From NCBI RefSeq assembly GCF_024679245.1, contig NC_090187.1, positions 2,388,751-2,452,750 of the forward strand: a stretch of DNA of 64,000 nt, given 5' to 3'. Made by a program: the position numbers and the translations under genes. Positions 1 through 10,734 of the stretch are shown here, in pieces. The notes beneath the pieces were generated by a model. It saw only the letters and a program-made list of their open reading frames with translations, ran no database searches and was not told where the DNA came from. Numbering within the stretch: position 1 is the stretch's first letter; each line of letters starts with the position of its first letter. This stretch comes from Pseudorasbora parva. Lineage: Eukaryota > Chordata > Actinopteri > Cypriniformes > Gobionidae.

Positions 1-160
1 CTCGGCCGTCATTATGGCCCCGCCCACCGACTCTATACACGATGTGATTGGGCCGTCCAGATTTTGAGGAACACAGCTCAGAAGGGTATTGAGAGTTCCT
101 AGACGACACTTGCGGCCAGATTAGATTTGCTACCGCTAGGGTGCGTCTAGATTTCTAGGC
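1..160 (+). repeat. Dispersed repeat family A, copy 1 (may be cut by the window edge)
   Basis: This block matches 10184-10350 in the same orientation with scattered differences. Shared landmarks are the start CGGCCGTCATTATG (TGGCCGTCATTATG in the other copy), CTATACACGATGTGATTGG and, at the end, GGTGCGTCTAGATTTCTAGG. Two diverged copies 10 kb apart indicate an interspersed repeat. The superfamily is not recognised and there is no coding potential. Bases 161-258 show nothing assignable. Confidence 0.75.
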
Positions 161-258
161 TAGTCTTCTGGTGTTGTGTGTTTGATAATGCCATTGTGTT
201 GTGCATCCAAGTACCATCATACCTCTCTGTAAAACACTTAATTCATTCAGTCAGTCTT

Positions 259-903
259 CAAGTCGGCATGAAATGGGAGTTGCGCTAGTCTTTTCTTCTA
301 CGATGTGCCGTAAATCCGAGTGAAACACTTCTAGAACAAGAACAAATGTAGGGGGGGGCTTGACTGGTCAGTTGTGATTTGCTATTGGTGGATCTCATGT
401 GACTGACAGTTTGCCCTGCCCTTATCAGTAGAGAAGTGAAGAGATGTCAGTGTTATTCTGATTCAAGAACATACATTTTTAAAGGGTCCATGCCCCTTTT
501 CACAAGATGTAAAATAAGTCTCTGATGTCCCCAGAGTGTGTGTGCTCAAAATATCCCACAGATTTATGTTTTGTTTTTATTTTATAGAATGTTTCAATTG
601 TTACTGTTTTTGTGTCCCTTTAAATGCAAATGAGGTACTGTGTCCCGTCCCATTAGGGCGGAGCTTCAAGAGCTTGTGTTACCAGCCATTTATTGTAGTC
701 CTTAAAAAAAGATTTCAGTAAAAGAAAATATCTCAGTTAGATTATAATATCTCAGAGCGTTGTTGTAACGGCAACACTACACACTCACTAAAGATAAAAA
801 AGTTAAATCATGATCAACCACCCCTTTAAAACAATGATGTGCAGAGATACATTTTTCTAATAAACACTGCAATAATGTCAATGCTGATTTTATGGTGACT
901 TTA
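259..903 (+). mobile_element. Non-autonomous TIR element, family F, copy 1
   Basis: The left end (CAAGTCGGCATGAAAT) and right end (ATTTTATGGTGACTTTA) are imperfect inverted repeats. The interior has the family F core: a GC-box-like start, a CTATTGGTGG CCAAT box, CTCATGTGA and a pyrimidine-rich GCCC end. Related copies are at 32705-32835 (inverted), 39254-40255 (interrupted) and 41350-41663. About 645 bp with no transposase, so it would need enzymes supplied by another element. The 61-codon frame at 536-721 lies inside and is not a gene. Confidence 0.7.
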
Positions 904-1145
904 TGCATAGCAGTGTTTGTATGGAGGGCATGATGTCTTTGTTTTGCAGCAGGGGCTGCACATGTTGTAATGTGTTTCTGCAAAGAAGAGGAAAATTTAG
1001 GACAGGACACTATCAGCCCTGGACAGACCAACCAGTGGTCATTTGCTGAGTCAGACAATTAAGGCACAAAACAAAACAGCCGAACACAACACTCTTATCA
1101 TCCACAGAAACGACAAACATTGGAGACAATGGACATTACTTTCAG

Positions 1146-1149
<4 letters not shown>
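904..1149. other. Unique sequence, nothing assigned
   Basis: No repeat family or exon signal is recognised here. The overlapping short frames on both strands have no recognisable domain. Confidence 0.4.

Positions 1150-1231
<82 letters not shown>
1150..1231 (+). repeat. (AG)n microsatellite
   Basis: About 40 uninterrupted AG dinucleotides. The open frames crossing it (Arg-Glu on plus, Ser-Leu on minus) are translations of the repeat and not proteins. Confidence 0.98.
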
Positions 1232-1235
<4 letters not shown>

Positions 1236-1842
1236 AATGGAAGAGGAGGGAGAATGAGTTTGTAATGTGAAATGTGTGTAATTTAATTTCTACTCTAAGA
1301 TGATATATTAATATAACTTGCATCACTTTCTTGGTCTCAGTATGGCATCCAGCGTCATTTTTAATCAGGTCTGTGTTCTCACAAAAGTAATTAAACAGTC
1401 TTAATTAAAAAAAAAAAAAAAGTCCCATATCTACGTTAACAGATATCCAAAAGGACAGTTTCATCGAATACTATAAAAAGTTCTTTTATATCCATATTTC
1501 TCTACCAAAGTCTGTATAATTAAGCAATTATAATTAAGCAATATCACGCAAGTACGAGTGCGGTTGTATATCGGCGTATAGAGCACGCCCATGCTATGTT
1601 TTAGCGGCTGTGAAGTCAGTTGTTCATCAGTTGTAGTCCCTCCTACGACAGTCTGTGGTGTGTCATGCAGCTAATGAAACGTCCCAGGGCTCAACCAATC
1701 AGATCAGAGCACTGGAACTAACGCTCGTATAAACGGATAAATCCCCCAGATCATAACTGACTAATGGAGTGACTAATGTCTGTATGGGTAGAAATCTGTT
1801 CAGAAGAGCTAATACAGCCGTGCAGTAACCTTGTCTGAATCT
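1232..1842. other. Intervening sequence without a recognised gene
   Basis: AT-rich sequence with a short poly-A run near 1407-1421. I see no splice-bounded open frame, RNA gene or clear repeat family. Confidence 0.4.
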
Positions 1843-1959
1843 GTCCATCCATCCATCCATCCATCCATCCATCCATCCATCCATCCATCCATCCATCCGT
1901 TTATCCGACCATCCGACCATCCGACCATCCATCCATCCATCCATCCATCCATCCATCCG
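1843..1959 (+). repeat. (CATC)n microsatellite, interrupted
   Basis: Tetranucleotide CATC repeats, broken in the middle by three CGAC-bearing variants (GACCATCC). The minus-strand 'MDGW' frame (1699-2010) is a translation of the repeat. Confidence 0.97.
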
Positions 1960-2428
1960 GCGCTTGAATGAGCCCCAAATTTTACATTTTCCCCATTTCC
2001 AAAATCCCAATTTAACCCCTCTATGAAATTACATCCGAAGGCAACAGTATGTCTGCAACAGCTGCTATCCTAACCTGCTAATGAATTATAATAAATGGCA
2101 TTGCATCGCAGCATTGTTAATGAGCTGAAGAGGACATACAGTGGGACAGCATCATGATAGAACATGAAGCTGCACACCATCCTGACACTGACAGCCGAGG
2201 TGGGAGACGTGTGTTTCTGGCTGCAGCCCGAATGACAGATTGTCGGTGTAATCCTCAAATTACAGTGAGCTGTTCGTGTGTATGCAGATGAAGGACGATG
2301 ACTCATCACTCGTTCACCGTTTCTGAGCGGTTCTCCTCACAGGTGCCATGTACTTGAAGTCAATGCACAATGAAGATTATGTTTACATTAAAAATGTAAT
2401 AGTTTCATGGTGTAACACAATATAAAAC
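1960..2428. other. Unique sequence, nothing assigned
   Basis: No domain, RNA or repeat family recognised. A minus-strand 79-codon frame (2070-2309) has no recognisable feature. Confidence 0.35.
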
Positions 2429-2584
2429 TTATAAAGTCCAAGAGGAATTAATACCTTTAACACATAATGGCCCCAGTGCTGTAACATCATAAAATGTGAT
2501 AAATCCAAAGTGAGTTACTACAATATATGGGAATATGCCTATAAAAAATATTAATTCTCTTTGGACTTTATCACATTTTAGCAT
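2429..2584. repeat. Small inverted-repeat (foldback) structure
   Basis: ATAAAGTCCAAGAGGAATTA at 2431-2450 is matched, with about two mismatches, by the reverse complement of 2549-2570. A second arm at about 2490-2516 (AATGTGATAAATCCAAAG) pairs with the reverse complement of about 2557-2583. The right arm can therefore pair with either of two left partners, which suggests a small decayed MITE or local inverted duplication. Confidence 0.55.
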
Positions 2585-3103
2585 ACATTATAGATGACGG
2601 AAAATAATTGACTGCATAAGTCCTCTCAGAGTTAATACAGTGTCGAAGCGCCTTTGGATACACTCCGAGTAAGTGTCTATCCATATTATACATGTTCACT
2701 CTGGACGTTTTGCCCATTCTTTTTCATAAAAATAGTGCAGGCTTCATCAAGTTGGGAACAAGCCACTCCAGGACATTTTCCTTTTTGGTTTCAATGAGTT
2801 TTCATCCACTAAATTTCAGCACTTTATTCCATCTCCAGCTCCATCCATTTGTGCTCATTCATGTTTGTTTCCAAATCCTTTCTATAGCACTATGCTTCAC
2901 TTCACGGCTGAGATCTCAATGCAATTGAGAACTAAAACAGCCCTGAGCCACAAATGTTTAAAACTGGTCTTAAAAACTTTACATCTACAGCCCTTAAACC
3001 ATTTAATCCATGAATCCATCACATGCTTTTGATCAAAAACTTAGTTTTTCGGTGAATCTTTCTGCAGATTACATATTTACACCTGTAGCTGATTGTCTTT
3101 AGG
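2585..3103. other. Intervening sequence without a recognised gene
   Basis: Contains a 78-codon plus-strand frame (2692-2928) without recognisable features. No splice signals or RNA structure that I trust. Confidence 0.35.
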
Positions 3104-4078
3104 TACGTTCACACCAATCGTGAATACAGCGTCTGGAGCGAATGATTTCCATGTTAAGTCAATGGAAAGGCGCTTTGACGCGCTTCTGGAGGTCCTGTGG
3201 CGCGAGAGACGCGTTTCGTGCTGCGCAATGGACGCGATTCCGCCTCATTCGCACGTCCAGTTCGTGCGAATAACGCGAATTTGAAGCAAATTCAAACGCG
3301 AGTGGTGCTTTTTGTGCATTCACGCGTTTGAAGCGAATTCGCGTCTACGCCTGAGTTGAAAAATTTGAACTTTGCCGTCAATTCGCACCGCGTTAACCAA
3401 TGAGGAGCCTGCTTGCAGCTGCCACGTGATGAGAAACCCTGCATATAATTAAAAAAAAATACTGATATTCGGTCACTAAATGTAGTTTTAATGCTTTTCA
3501 GTTGATAATGTAGTTGTTTAAAGCTAAAATATGTGGTTTACCTAGGATGTTTTACTCATAGACAGAGCCTATTTAAAAAGAACACTTGCGTTTTTGGAGT
3601 TGTGAGATCCAGGCGATCTCCGGGCGCTCATCGCTCGTTAACCCCGGCGAGAGCAGCCTTTCCTCGGCCAGTCCTTCTGGCGTTTGCCGCCGGCTCAGAT
3701 GTCTCTGTAGAGGTTAACATGACATATGCTTCGTCTTGTGTACATCTAATGGGCGATCTTTGGTCCAATTAATCTATTGTTGCCTACCAAAACATTTTGA
3801 CTGAGGGCAAAGTGAAGTTTCATTACTTTATATTTTATTTAAATATACATGCAGTGAAGATAATCCAGGTAGTGGATTGGCTGAACCACGTGTGGCTGTT
3901 AATGCTTAATATATTTCGTCTGGGGCGCCTTTAACGCGCATCTATTTAGCTTCAAATGCTCGATTTCTACGTGCGTCCAATTAGCTGTGGACGCACGAAT
4001 GGATTCAAAATGTTCACGCATCAAACTAGACACGGTAGACGCGATTCTGTTGCTCAATTCGCGTTTGGTGTGAATGTA
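3104..4078. mobile_element. Non-autonomous DNA transposon with CpG-rich subterminal regions
   Basis: The left end reads TACGTTCACACCAATCG and the right end, reverse complemented, reads TACATTCACACCAAACGCG, giving imperfect terminal inverted repeats. Both subterminal regions are rich in CGCG, GACGCG and GCGAATT motifs, far more CpG-rich than the flanks. The centre (about 3420-3900) is more AT-rich and includes a CpG-rich patch near 3600-3710. No transposase is recognisable. The 147-codon frame 3956-4399 runs out of the right end into the flank and is not a gene. Superfamily unresolved because no clear target duplication was found. Confidence 0.6.
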
Positions 4079-4458
4079 GCATTTGAGTCATTGAATCATT
4101 CAGTCAACTCATTCAAAACGCTGATTCATTTGAGAATAAAACTAGCTGCATCACTGAATCATTACTATATCAGGTTTGATTACAAGGCCGAAACAAGCAA
4201 CTCTACGAGTAAGTACCTTAGCTCAAAAACTTTGTTTTATTCACTCTACCTATTTGCCCAATACATTGAATCATTCAGCAATGAAAAACCACCACTGTTT
4301 AGTCCTCAGTTTTTGCTAGCTTTTCAACTCGTTGGTGGCGTCAAATCAGGAAAAGTTTTTGGCAATATGGTGTATAAATTGTTAGTTCCACAGTATTAAC
4401 TTACTGAACTGCTTTATAAAAGCAATATAACACAGTCACAATATTACATCTGTTACTT
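4079..4458. other. Repeat-like flank, unassigned
   Basis: GAATCATTCAG-type motifs recur at several points, suggesting an old interspersed element, but I could not define its ends. Confidence 0.3.
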
Positions 4459-4600
4459 AAAGGCTGCATAACACACACACCGTTTCTGCCAATCTCGTGT
4501 TAATCTTGAGTATCTATAGAGTAGTGTTGATCCTTCATATCTCACAAGAGTCTTTAGTTTATCATATTTATAAAAGACAGATACACTGAACTGATTCTGA
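4459..4600 (+). repeat. Dispersed repeat family G, copy 1
   Basis: About 140 bp, strongly similar in the same orientation to 60641-60777, from AAAGGCTGCATAACACAC through CTTCATATCTCACAAGAGTC to ATTTATAAAAGACAGATA. The long shared stretch implies two copies of one mobile family. Confidence 0.75.
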
Positions 4601-5131
4601 ACACAGCCGAGCTCGTCTCTGATCGTTCCCTATCCCCTATATAGTGCACTGGTTCATATTCTAGAGAGCGTTTGATTGGACAGAAAATCTTATGAGAAGC
4701 TGAAGTGCAGATGTCATGAAAGTCACCTGGTAATCTGACACAGGAATGGGTTATGGATTGAGGAAGCCAGCTTTATTGTATCAGTTGATTACAGAAATAT
4801 TTCTCACCTTTTTCATGATGGCTGGTTTTATTTAATTCAAATCTTGATCTTTTTTTATTTTCTTCCTATAACCATTCCCTGTTGGATACTGTTTTAAAAA
4901 CCTTACCTCAAATCTGTTTACAGCGCTCTGTGGTCGTCACAGAATATTGGTTCCTTGAAAATTCAATTAGGCTTCTGTCTAGACACATCTTTATTCTTCT
5001 GAAATCATGCGAAACACCTCAGCAGTGCACAGCAGTTGTGTGACTTTCAGGACAGTGGGACACTTTAGAAGTATATCTAGCCATTAAACAAAGATTTTGG
5101 TTTTTGTTTAAAGGTGTCGAGAACTGTCTTT
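4601..5131. other. Intervening sequence without a recognised gene
   Basis: Nothing recognised beyond AT-rich unique DNA. Confidence 0.35.
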
Positions 5132-5154
5132 TAATATATATATATATATATATA
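5132..5154. repeat. (TA)n microsatellite
   Basis: About eleven TA dinucleotides, followed by about 250 bp of unassigned sequence with a minus-strand frame (5108-5338) that reads through the repeat. Confidence 0.9.
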
Positions 5155-5554
5155 CTGGGTCAGCTAATGACGTTTGTGTGTTTTTTTTACATTCAAAAAC
5201 ATCATAACTAATAAGTGATAGGCTATTTTCTACAATGGTTTTGAGGCACTCTCCTGAACGCTGGGATTTGATGGGCGTATCACTGGAGATTGGAAGTAAA
5301 CGCCCACGGCTAGGATTGGATAATATTTGCATATTCAACTCCCTTATAAGTTCACGGGAGGGATTGTTTTGAAAGCTGCAACCAGAATAATTCTGTAACG
5401 GATGGGGCTCTGTCTCAAAACATATTTATCAAACAAACACAATGATTTATCTCTCATCCACCCATGTTATCTTTACAGGAAGCATAATTAATTATGCATA
5501 ATTATGTATTAAGTTATACAGGAAACCATAATGCTTAAAGATTTTGAAGTTTTG

Positions 5555-5632
5555 ATGCGATCGACCCGGGTTTGAATCCGACTTTTGTCGAGCTCACTCT
5601 TCTCCCTTTTCCCATCATATATAACGGAAAGG
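5555..5632 (+). repeat. Probable tRNA-derived SINE fragment (B-box only)
   Basis: CCCGGGTTTGAATCCGAC at about 5565-5582 fits a RNA polymerase III B box of the GGTTCGAATCC type. The downstream CTCACTCTTCTCCC tract resembles the post-tRNA part of fish SINEs. I see no matching A box or cloverleaf upstream, so this is a 5'-truncated fragment and not a tRNA gene. Confidence 0.4.
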
Positions 5633-7208
5633 CATTTACATTCACTCAAAATTAAGAAAATATTCTAAAACTGGAAATAAAGTGCCTAACAAAATTGTTA
5701 ATAATAACAATCTTAAAAGCATTTATTGGGTAGGGGTAGGGAGGGATTTTATTGTCCCATTAAGGTGGCATCCATTTAATATTTTCAATAAATACAAAAA
5801 TTAACACTCTATATTCTATTATTGCATCCTGTTTTTGCAACAATACTGAGGTGCAAATTGCATGTATCTGTCAAAATAAAGTATTAATAACATCGAATTA
5901 CTATTTACACAAATAGCAAAGAACTGCTACTTTTACATGGTGTAAAAAGAAGATATCACTATCTTCACTTAGTAAATATCATCTGTCGCTAAGAAAATGT
6001 AGTTTCCCTTAGTGCAAGTAGCCGTGACATAAGTATTATTATTTAATAGTTTCTGATTTAATTTGAGCTGTAATGTTTACTTTAACATTATAAACATGTT
6101 GTTTCATAACTGGTACGCAGTTCCATTCATAAGTATACAGAAGCTGTTCCAAGGTTGTGCAAGGTAATGTTCCTTACAGAAAGCTGCATATTTGATGTTT
6201 TCTTTTTTAAGTCATTATTAATCTTAATGTGCGGTGGCTACAGAGCGCCTCAGCAGATTGATTGAGGGAAGTCTAAGGGCTGAAGCTGGAGCCACACATT
6301 TCATACAGAAAGAAAGGCAAGGCTTGCTTTCGGTAATGCTTCACTGTGCATTTTGAAGTAGTAACTTTAAAGATGTTTACCACCCACATCAAGCCATGGC
6401 CGTTAACCTTCAGTGGATATGCAGTAGTTCTTGCGCAAACCAACTGTTTATGAGAGCATGAACTGACAGCAAGTCTCCGTGTGAAGGCTTGAATGGTCAT
6501 TCAATATGACACTCATTCAAAATTTAGTTTGGAGTGCTGGATAAACTGACTTTCCTTTCTTTTTTTAAACACGATTCATATTATATAGGGAGCAGGATTG
6601 TGCCAAAACAGCCATCCATATTCAATATAGCAGTGTTTACCCATCTGAAAACAACATTTAAAGAGCTACAATCGTTCAAAATGAAATATTCGGGAGGTTT
6701 ATGTAAAGAAGAAACTACCACTGCTGGAAACTACTGTATATGCATAATGATTTTGATGCCCAGGTTTTGTGAGAAGTGCATATAGGAGCTGCGTTTCAGG
6801 TTTATTCAAAGGCCCTTTGTTCTGAAAGGATGTGTTTTAATCAATGACGATCACATCGGAATGAAACGCAACCGAACCAACAAACAAACAAAACCGCTCC
6901 TAAATACAAAAGCAAATTAACGAGAAGGAAAATCATGACAGTTTTGATTACTGTTGAAGACAAACCTCATTAACGTCTTCTCAGTGTTGACTCGTTCTAG
7001 ACAGCGCTTGATTTGATGTCATTCGTGTAAAAGTGTTGGGGAGTAAATAACTACTACGTTAACTTCTCAGTGTATTGTGTCAGGAGTTCAGTCGGTTTTA
7101 GTTTAACTGCACATTCAGGAAGGCCATCCATTTCCTTATCGACACTTTTATGATTAAAAATCAATCATGTAATTTTATTATAGTTTACAAATAAATACAT
7201 ACATGCAC
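5633..7208. other. Long AT-rich stretch without a recognised gene
   Basis: About 1.5 kb with only short frames (6273-6500 minus, 6534-6785 plus) that show no domain, signal or splice context. No tandem repeat of note. Some segments may be old interspersed repeats but cannot be named by eye. Confidence 0.4.
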
Positions 7209-7209
7209 G

Positions 7210-7257
<48 letters not shown>

Positions 7258-7276
7258 TACACGCATACACGCATAC
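7209..7276. repeat. (CA)n microsatellite with CATA variants
   Basis: CA dinucleotides about 7213-7252, then ACACGCATAC variants. The Cys-Val minus-strand frame across it is a translation of the repeat. Confidence 0.95.
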
Positions 7277-7478
7277 ACAACTGGACAAAGGCTACAAATT
7301 TCACAGACACCATAAATACCATTAGAGGATGCTGATGTATCACATTTTAAACCACTTAAACATGTTGTTTTGCAAAGACTAACAATAAAAAGCGTCAATA
7401 TGGCAAGCACTTGCAAATGATGTGTACATTTTATATTTATAACACAACTGTAATGTTTAGACGTTATTTAAACCTTAC

Positions 7479-7884
7479 CTGCAGGTGGGTGTGTCACATA
7501 ATCGTGATCCATATTAGCAGCTGCACCGTTGTCATCCGCCTGGGAGGGACCAGCTGACGTTTGTTCACCCTTTTAAAATACAGACTCCCTTTTGAGTGGT
7601 ACTGTAAAATTGTTCCAAGGGAAAAGGCTTGGGACGACAACACTTTTAAGGCGACTGATGGTTGTTCCACCGGAGTAATCCTCCTTGGCAAAGTGTCTGC
7701 TACAGACGCAAGTGCTGCCTTTTCTCACAGAGAAATTCGGCCCTTCTTCTCTTCTAACAGCATGAATCCGCACATTTTTTGTTGCTTGATCAGACGGAAA
7801 TGAGTGAAAAAGACAGGTATGGTTGTTTTGGGGTACAACACGAACAACCCAGGACACAACAAAAACTCCTGTTTTTTGACTCAC
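7479..7884 (-). pseudogene. Decayed THAP-domain exon
   Basis: THAP domains are C2CH zinc-coordinating DNA-binding modules found in THAP proteins and in several DNA transposases. The minus-strand frame 7884-7573 shows the hallmarks in order: FHSFPSD (the H-x-FP segment), the second zinc pair as CSRHF, then KSVVVPSLFPW, equivalent to the C-terminal AVPxxF box. The first zinc-binding part reads VVPQNNHT where cysteine would be expected, and the Trp normally between FP and the CxxH pair is absent, so the fold is probably lost. After the frame's stop the exon-like sequence continues to a consensus donor, CTGCAG followed by GTAAGG (last exon base 7479). A host THAP gene or a THAP-type transposase are both possible sources. 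No downstream partner exon was found on the minus strand. Confidence 0.6.
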
Positions 7885-8120
7885 CCATTTTTTGCATTTC
7901 CTGCTAGCTACTACTACGGTAGCAGGAAGTGTCTTTGCACGTCCTTAACTAACTTCCGGTTAAAAATGCGGAAGTGTGAAAAAGATCTACAGTATAGTGG
8001 TATTCTGCCAACATGTACAGATCAGAGCTCAAAGAAAATCTCAAGCTTCCCAGTGGTAATTACGACGTTCATGTGCGTTTGACTCGTAAATTGGATTTTT
8101 CTCCGACCTAAACACACAAT
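7885..8120. other. Upstream flank of the THAP fossil
   Basis: Contains the short near-palindrome CTAGCTACTACTACGGTAGCAG near 7904-7925 and ordinary unique sequence. It could be part of the same decayed element, but no terminal repeat was found. Confidence 0.3.
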
Positions 8121-8215
8121 TACTCCAGTCTTCAGTGTCACATGATATGCTAATATGATATGCTAATATGCTGATTTGCTGCTCAAGAAACCTTTATGAT
8201 TATTATATATGCTAA
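8121..8215 (+). mobile_element. Family H element fragment
   Basis: CCAGTCTTCAGTGTCACATG and GCTGATTTGCTGCTCAAGAA are conserved landmarks of a very common cyprinid non-autonomous DNA element. A longer copy lies at 41677-42060 (minus) and partial copies at 18195-18282, 43030-43160 and 43525-43590. A 16-bp piece (ATATGCTAATATGATA) is locally duplicated here. Confidence 0.65.
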
Positions 8216-8317
8216 AAACTTGACTTTAGTCTAAAATATGGCAAATTAGAGGTTTACATTTTTCTAACATGTCGTAATATTGCATGATACCAGAGCCTTA
8301 GGGCCGCAGTGATAAAT

Positions 8318-8442
8318 GGTAAATGGACTGCACTTATATATCGTTTTTAACAGACCCTATGACCATCCAAAGCGCTGATTGAACCACCAACCTTCTGGTT
8401 TATAGACAACTGACATGAAACACTGAGCCACTGCCGCCCCAA
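8318..8442 (+). repeat. SINE/LINE-tail fragment ('aaatggactgc' type)
   Basis: AAATGGTAAATGGACTGCA, then CTTATATA, CCATCCAAAGCGCTGA and GAGCCACTGCCGCC are the order of motifs in a widespread fish interspersed repeat. The centre is shortened. The two ends mark the fragment. Confidence 0.65.
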
Positions 8443-8619
8443 AAACCAGTGGTAATTTTAATTAAAAACCAGAGGTAATTGATAAAATTAGTGCTGTAAA
8501 GGCGTGGACAGGGGTATTTTTGTGGCTGACCTTATTGCATCTGTATTTGTAGGAGGTTCCCTTTCAGAAACAAAATTTATGGGAGAAGTGTATTTAAATG
8601 AATCAGGCAATGTGATTTA
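8443..8619. other. Unassigned sequence
   Basis: Short stretch containing the 62-codon frame 8504-8692, which lacks recognisable features. Confidence 0.3.
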
Positions 8620-8876
8620 TAAGGTTTGTGCAAGTCAATTTACTGGTATTTGCGCCATTATTTACCACCCAAAAAGCAAATCTGAAACATGAATTTGCGC
8701 TGCTCTTGGTAGATTGTGTTGGCCATTATGGAAATGATCATCTGTGTTCTATTAAAATGCATGCTGTCAGTAGATCACGCACTGAACGTTCCACTCCAGT
8801 CTGGGTTTTGTGTGGGTTTTTTTTTTTTGCAATTGCGCTCACACTAATTTGCACTGTTTAGTAAATTTGGCCCTTA
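8620..8876 (-). mobile_element. Family K TIR element, right part
   Basis: The right end, reverse complemented, reads CTAAGGGCCAAATTTACTAA then ACAGTGCAAATTAGTG. The same terminus appears in direct orientation at 63771 (TTAAGGGCCAGATTTACTAA). The left boundary here is uncertain; AAGTCAATTTACTGG at 8632 may be the degraded opposite end. Confidence 0.5.
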
Positions 8877-9320
8877 GAGTGAAAGAAAGTGTTTTAAACT
8901 GAGCAAAAATGCTCAAACGGAGTGAATCTGCCACCCACTGCAGAATATCTGCTGTCTGCTCAGCATATCCTGCTGTTTGTGAGTGTATGAAGGCTGTTCG
9001 TGTTATTTGGGCATGAATCAGCAGCAGCTGTGCTTTTAAAGTGACAAACATGAAGCAAGATGAGCAGGTGAACTCTGACTGGCGTTCCCTCTGTTTGTTT
9101 GTGTCGCTTTGTGTAAGTGTGTGTCCATGCTAGTTGCAACAGTTATCTGCTGTGCGCCGTTATACTGAACCGTATGCATGGAAGCTCCACACTGATTATC
9201 TTTTACATGCCGAAGAAATGACAGAAAATATGATCCGTACTCTTTCCTCTGAACCTTATATAATCAAGGCCAAGCAGCTGATTTGCAAATACTTTTTTTG
9301 CTCCACATTCAATCACTGTT
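8877..9320. other. Unassigned sequence
   Basis: No repeat or exon recognised. Confidence 0.3.
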
Positions 9321-9331
9321 TATTTATGTAT

Positions 9332-9366
<35 letters not shown>

Positions 9367-9369
9367 TCT
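9321..9369 (+). repeat. (TATT)n microsatellite
   Basis: About eleven TATT units. The Leu/Ile/Tyr-rich frame 9134-9466 is extended by this repeat and is not a gene. Confidence 0.95.
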
Positions 9370-10183
9370 ATTTTTATTATTTTTTTCTCGAAAGTATTCA
9401 GGTTGGTGTGCACCCTTGAATAATATATCTCTGATGAATTACAAATTGGCTAAAATAAAGACTTGAGAAGCATTCTTAGGGGAAGTTAAATATCTTGGGA
9501 ATTCCCCACAAACTTTGTTTTGCCACAATGCCTGAGGTGAGCTAATGCTGCACATCCCAGCACATTTAACTGAAGACATCACACAATAGAGGTCTGAAGG
9601 CTTGTGAGGAGCGTCTAGGGAGGTCCTGAAGTAGTTGAAACATATCGTCAAGGTCACTAAGCAAACTCACAGGACGGCTGCGGTAAGAAATGGGGCTCAT
9701 AGAGGGGAAACTATGTGTTTAGGGTTTGCAGTTTTGTTGAGTGGCCATTTTTGTTGACTTGTTTTCTGGTCAGCGGAAAAGTGTGTAATTAAAGCGTCTG
9801 GGTGAAGTCATGTTGATCAATCAGAGAAATTGATTTTTGTGTATGAGCCTGACAAACATGGATTTAGAAAACATTTCCATTAACTCACAAACAGAGATAT
9901 CAGAGCACTATCCAAACAGAAAAAAGTGGGTCTAATTTTATTATTGGTGAAATGATTATGCTTTACCACAAACAAGGCCCTGTTCAAAGCTGCTTTGCAG
10001 GAAATCGATTTCTATGAGGTTTATTTTCCCTTTCTTTTTTCTTACCAGCCTTCCGATAAATATTAGAACAGGAAAGTTTGTTCTTTTCTCAGAGAAAGGC
10101 TCAACTCCAAGTCTTCCAGAGTCGCGGTCAAAGCGGATTATCTGACGGCAATTTCTAGTTTACTAGTAGCACGCAAACGCAAC
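9370..10183. other. Intervening sequence without a recognised gene
   Basis: About 800 bp of unique-looking DNA. A minus-strand 72-codon frame (9439-9657) has no recognisable features. Confidence 0.35.
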
Positions 10184-10350
10184 TTGGCCGTCATTATGTT
10201 AAGCCCCGCCCATCGACTCTATACACGATGTGATTGGCCCGACCAGAGTTTGGCGTTTACTGCTCAGAAGTCTATTGAGAGTTGCTAGACTATACACTTG
10301 CGGCAGATTAGATTTGCTGCCGCTAGGGTGCGTCTAGATTTCTAGGCAAC
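10184..10350 (+). repeat. Dispersed repeat family A, copy 2
   Basis: Counterpart of bases 1-160, with the same order of landmarks ending at GGTGCGTCTAGATTTCTAGG. The shared end point in both copies suggests it is a true element boundary. Confidence 0.75.
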
Positions 10351-10361
10351 CATATATATAC

Positions 10362-10398
<37 letters not shown>
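10351..10398. repeat. (TA)n microsatellite
   Basis: Dense ATAT tract with one CTAAAT interruption, directly after the end of the family A copy. Confidence 0.9.
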
Positions 10399-10734
10399 CC
10401 ATAAAATATACTAAATCTGCATCATTGCAACTGGATTCGAAGAACTTCCGATGCATTAAAATATTCCAGGTTTGTTACATGTTCAATCAACTTCACTTGT
10501 GTATTATCATACAATTTCTACTTTTCTTTCCTTTTCTTTAAAAAAGCAAAAATCCTTCTTGTTAGTCATGTCAGCTGTGTATCGTTTCTTTGATTATTCC
10601 CTGTGTATTCAAACCTTGTGGTTGGTTTGGTTGTCATTTCTATGTTGTGTTTAGTTGGTTATTCTATTACAGATCATGGGATTCTTGAAGTTTTGAGTTT
10701 GAGTTCATAAGATCATCAGTCTGTACATGCAAGA
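10399..10734. other. Unassigned sequence before the minisatellite
   Basis: Contains a 60-codon hydrophobic frame (10472-10654) without a convincing start context or homology. Confidence 0.3.

Noticed and set aside
1043..1326. Arg-Glu and Ser-Leu repeat proteins on both strands
   Set aside because: Translations of the AG microsatellite. The same applies to the GA/TC frames at 20979-21495 and 22973-23176.
3956..4399. 147-codon plus-strand open frame
   Set aside because: Straddles the right end of a DNA transposon, has no domain, and composition matches the flanking AT-rich DNA.
5555..5632. tRNA gene
   Set aside because: A B box is present but no A box, acceptor stem or cloverleaf can be drawn; better explained as a SINE fragment.
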